Part shown: positions 5,677-6,269 of the stretch, one piece after another
Layout of the letters: each line of letters opens with the position of its first letter
How positions within the stretch are numbered: position 1 is the stretch's first letter
NCBI GenBank assembly: GCA_013814015.1
Contig: JACCQS010000076.1
Coordinates: forward strand, 1-6,269
Length of the DNA stretch: 6,269 nucleotides
Origin: Geodermatophilaceae bacterium
GTDB taxonomy: Bacteria > Actinomycetota > Actinomycetes > Mycobacteriales > Geodermatophilaceae
Direction: 5' to 3'
Program-made: the position numbers and the translations under genes
The notes under the pieces: model-generated
What the model saw: the letters and a program-made list of their open reading frames with translations, nothing else
What the model was told of the DNA's origin: nothing
Database searches by the model: none

Positions 5677-5694
5677 CGAGCCGACCGGCACTCG
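5677..5694 (+). terminator. Weak hairpin after the DUF1707 gene
   Basis: CGA/TCG (5677-5679 with 5692-5694) and GCC/GGC (5680-5682 with 5687-5689) form an interrupted six-pair stem with a GACC loop and a two-base bulge. It lies about 22 bases after the stop and just before the infA promoter, where a terminator would be expected. There is no T-run. A second small hairpin with CGAG/CTCG arms overlaps 5656-5669. Confidence 0.22.
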
Positions 5695-5706
5695 GAGCCC
5701 CCCAGG

Positions 5707-5736
5707 TTGGCCTGCTTGTGGACGGGCGGGTATGCT
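5707..5736 (+). promoter_or_regulatory. Probable promoter of infA-rpmJ (alpha operon)
   Basis: TTGGCC (5707-5712) and TATGCT (5731-5736) are spaced by 18 nt and resemble a housekeeping sigma-factor promoter. The predicted start is near 5742-5743, which leaves a leader of about 154 nt before infA. The 241-bp gap and the change from the accessory gene to translation genes make a promoter here expected. The exact hexamers are inferred by eye. Confidence 0.5.
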
Positions 5737-5742
5737 CGTCTA

Positions 5743-5756
5743 CGGCGTTCGCGCCG
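5743..5756 (+). other. UUCG-loop hairpin at the predicted 5' end of the infA transcript
   Basis: CGGCG-TTCG-CGCCG is a perfect 5-bp GC stem with a UUCG tetraloop, starting at the predicted transcription start. The closing pair is G-C, not the extra-stable C(UUCG)G. A 5'-terminal stem like this can slow mRNA decay by blocking 5' end access; that role is inferred. Confidence 0.4.
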
Positions 5757-5780
5757 CCCGTTTGGCATGCTGTGGCCGCA

Positions 5781-5809
5781 TCGCTCCGGGCGCCCGAAGC
5801 GAGTTCGCT
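5781..5809 (+). other. infA leader: 22-bp near-palindrome with a competing downstream arm
   Basis: TCGCT (5781-5785) pairs with AGCGA (5798-5802), flanking the perfect palindrome CGGGCGCCCG (5787-5796). Only one pair in 22 bases is mismatched (C5786/A5797). A second TCGCT at 5805-5809 can instead pair with the same AGCGA arm, so two hairpins are mutually exclusive. This could be a riboregulatory switch in the leader or a DNA operator. No known riboswitch class or ribosomal-protein binding motif is recognised. Confidence 0.35.
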
Positions 5810-5859
5810 AGATCATCGGACAGGTCTCTTTCTGCTGAGGCTGGCGCGGAAGCGTGTTC

Positions 5860-5880
5860 ATGTCCAACTACCAGGTGTAA
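5860..5880 (+). CDS. Possible six-codon leader peptide (MSNYQV) upstream of infA
   Basis: ATG TCC AAC TAC CAG GTG TAA forms a tiny frame preceded by GGAAG (5848-5852) at a 7-nt spacing. Its TAA overlaps the infA Shine-Dalgarno AAGGAGG (5879-5885), so terminating ribosomes would sit on that site. This may couple or modulate infA initiation. A frame this short arises easily by chance, so confidence is low. Confidence 0.2.
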   Translation: MSNYQV

Positions 5881-5896
5881 GGAGGATCGCGGAGCT

Positions 5897-6118
5897 ATGG
5901 CAAAGAAGGACGGGGCCATCGAGGTCGAAGGCCGAGTCGTCGAGCCACTGCCCAACGCGATGTTCCGGGTGGAGTTGGAGAACGGGCACAAGGTTCTCGC
6001 GCACATCTCCGGAAAGATGCGCCAGCACTACATCCGGATCCTGCCCGAAGACCGGGTGGTCGTGGAGCTCTCGCCCTACGACCTCACTCGCGGTCGCATC
6101 GTCTACCGGTACAAGTAA
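5897..6118 (+). CDS. infA: Translation initiation factor IF-1
   Basis: This encodes a 73-residue IF-1, the small OB-fold factor that occupies the 30S A site during initiation and works with IF-2 and IF-3. The sequence is the actinobacterial type throughout: MAKKDGAIEVEGRVVEPLPN (1-20), AMFRVELENGHKVLAHISGK (21-40), MRQHYIRILPEDRVVVELSP (41-60) and YDLTRGRIVYRYK (61-73). The length of 73 matches the family. ATG 5897 is fixed by homology. AAGGAGG (5879-5885) lies 11 nt upstream, slightly far, and a second GGAG at 5891-5894 lies 2 nt upstream, so the initiation region is unusual. The gene heads the alpha operon and is followed 15 nt later by rpmJ. Regulation is probably through the promoter and structured leader upstream. 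Confidence 0.98.
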   Translation: MAKKDGAIEVEGRVVEPLPNAMFRVELENGHKVLAHISGKMRQHYIRILPEDRVVVELSPYDLTRGRIVYRYK

Positions 6119-6133
6119 GGGAACGGACTCCTC

Positions 6134-6247
6134 GTGAAGGTGCAGCCCTCAGTCAAGAAGATCTGCGAGAAGTGCAAGGTGATCCGCCGCAACGGTCGGG
6201 TCATGGTCATCTGCGACAACGCCCGGCACAAGCAGCGTCAAGGCTGA
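6134..6247 (+). CDS. rpmJ: 50S ribosomal protein L36, zinc-binding form
   Basis: This encodes a 37-residue L36 with a GTG start, the smallest 50S protein. The zinc ligands C11, C14, C27 and H32 are all present (CEKC, then VICDNARHKQRQG), so this is the C+ form that needs zinc. The length of 37 is standard. GTG 6134 is supported by the N-terminus MKVQPSVKKIC, and AAGGGA (6117-6122), overlapping the infA TAA, is the likely ribosome binding site at 11 nt. It follows infA by 15 nt and is surely co-transcribed. In actinobacteria rpsM and the rest of the alpha operon normally follow, and they would lie beyond the window. Confidence 0.97.
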   Translation: MKVQPSVKKICEKCKVIRRNGRVMVICDNARHKQRQG

Positions 6248-6269
6248 GCTCGGCCGAGTCGAACGCTTG
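6248..6269 (+). other. Start of the rpmJ-downstream spacer
   Basis: These 22 bases follow rpmJ to the window edge. They contain the palindrome CTCGGCCGAG at 6249-6258. No coding start is visible before the edge. The palindrome could be part of a longer structure cut off here. Confidence 0.3.

Noticed and set aside
5481..6137. Plus-strand 218-codon frame across the infA leader
   Set aside because: It overlaps both the DUF1707 gene and infA in another frame, and its Ser/Arg/Thr-rich product resembles nothing known.
1..6269. Mobile element, CRISPR array, tRNA or rRNA
   Set aside because: No transposase-like product, no regularly spaced repeats, and no cloverleaf or rRNA-like stretch was seen on either strand by eye.

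Overview
The window is a GC-rich chromosomal segment from an actinobacterium. It covers the end of the spc ribosomal-protein operon and the start of the alpha operon. The placement rests on gene order (rplR-rpsE-rpmD-rplO-secY-adk-map ... infA-rpmJ), on frequent GTG starts, and on protein details that resemble Streptomyces and Mycobacterium homologues recalled from memory: the S5 N-terminus MPGPQRRG, a 73-residue IF-1, and a SecY ending in RNYEGFLR. I cannot name a genus.

Region 1-1405 holds the C-terminus of L18, then complete S5, L30 and L15, tightly packed on the + strand. An 83-bp gap with a weak promoter candidate and a hairpin precedes secY (1489-2799). The secY, adk and map genes overlap by 1 and 4 bases and are probably translationally coupled. 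Together these genes make ribosomal proteins, the SecYEG channel, adenylate kinase (AMP + ATP = 2 ADP) and the enzyme that removes the initiator Met from nascent proteins.

Region 4256-5655 is the accessory part. A minus-strand gene convergent with map encodes a Pro-rich, single-pass membrane protein. Its exported part is two tandem copies of a four-cysteine LppU/SCO3897-like module. Divergent from it, after a 171-bp gap, lies a + strand gene for a DUF1707 plus two-TM membrane protein, apparently read from a leaderless GTG start. The gap carries two similar inverted repeats built on CTGAAC...GGTCAG and an extra half-site, which suggests a shared regulator.

Region 5656-5896 is the infA control region. 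It contains a sigma70-like promoter, a UUCG-loop hairpin at the predicted transcript start, a 22-bp near-perfect dyad whose 3' arm can pair with a competing downstream segment, and a possible six-codon leader peptide ending inside the infA Shine-Dalgarno. infA and the zinc-type rpmJ follow, and the window ends before rpsM would be expected.

I found no mobile element, CRISPR array, tRNA or rRNA. The core genes are ordinary. The non-routine material is the LppU-like/DUF1707 pair with its shared intergenic dyads, and the structured infA leader. No gene-free stretch exceeds 300 bases.
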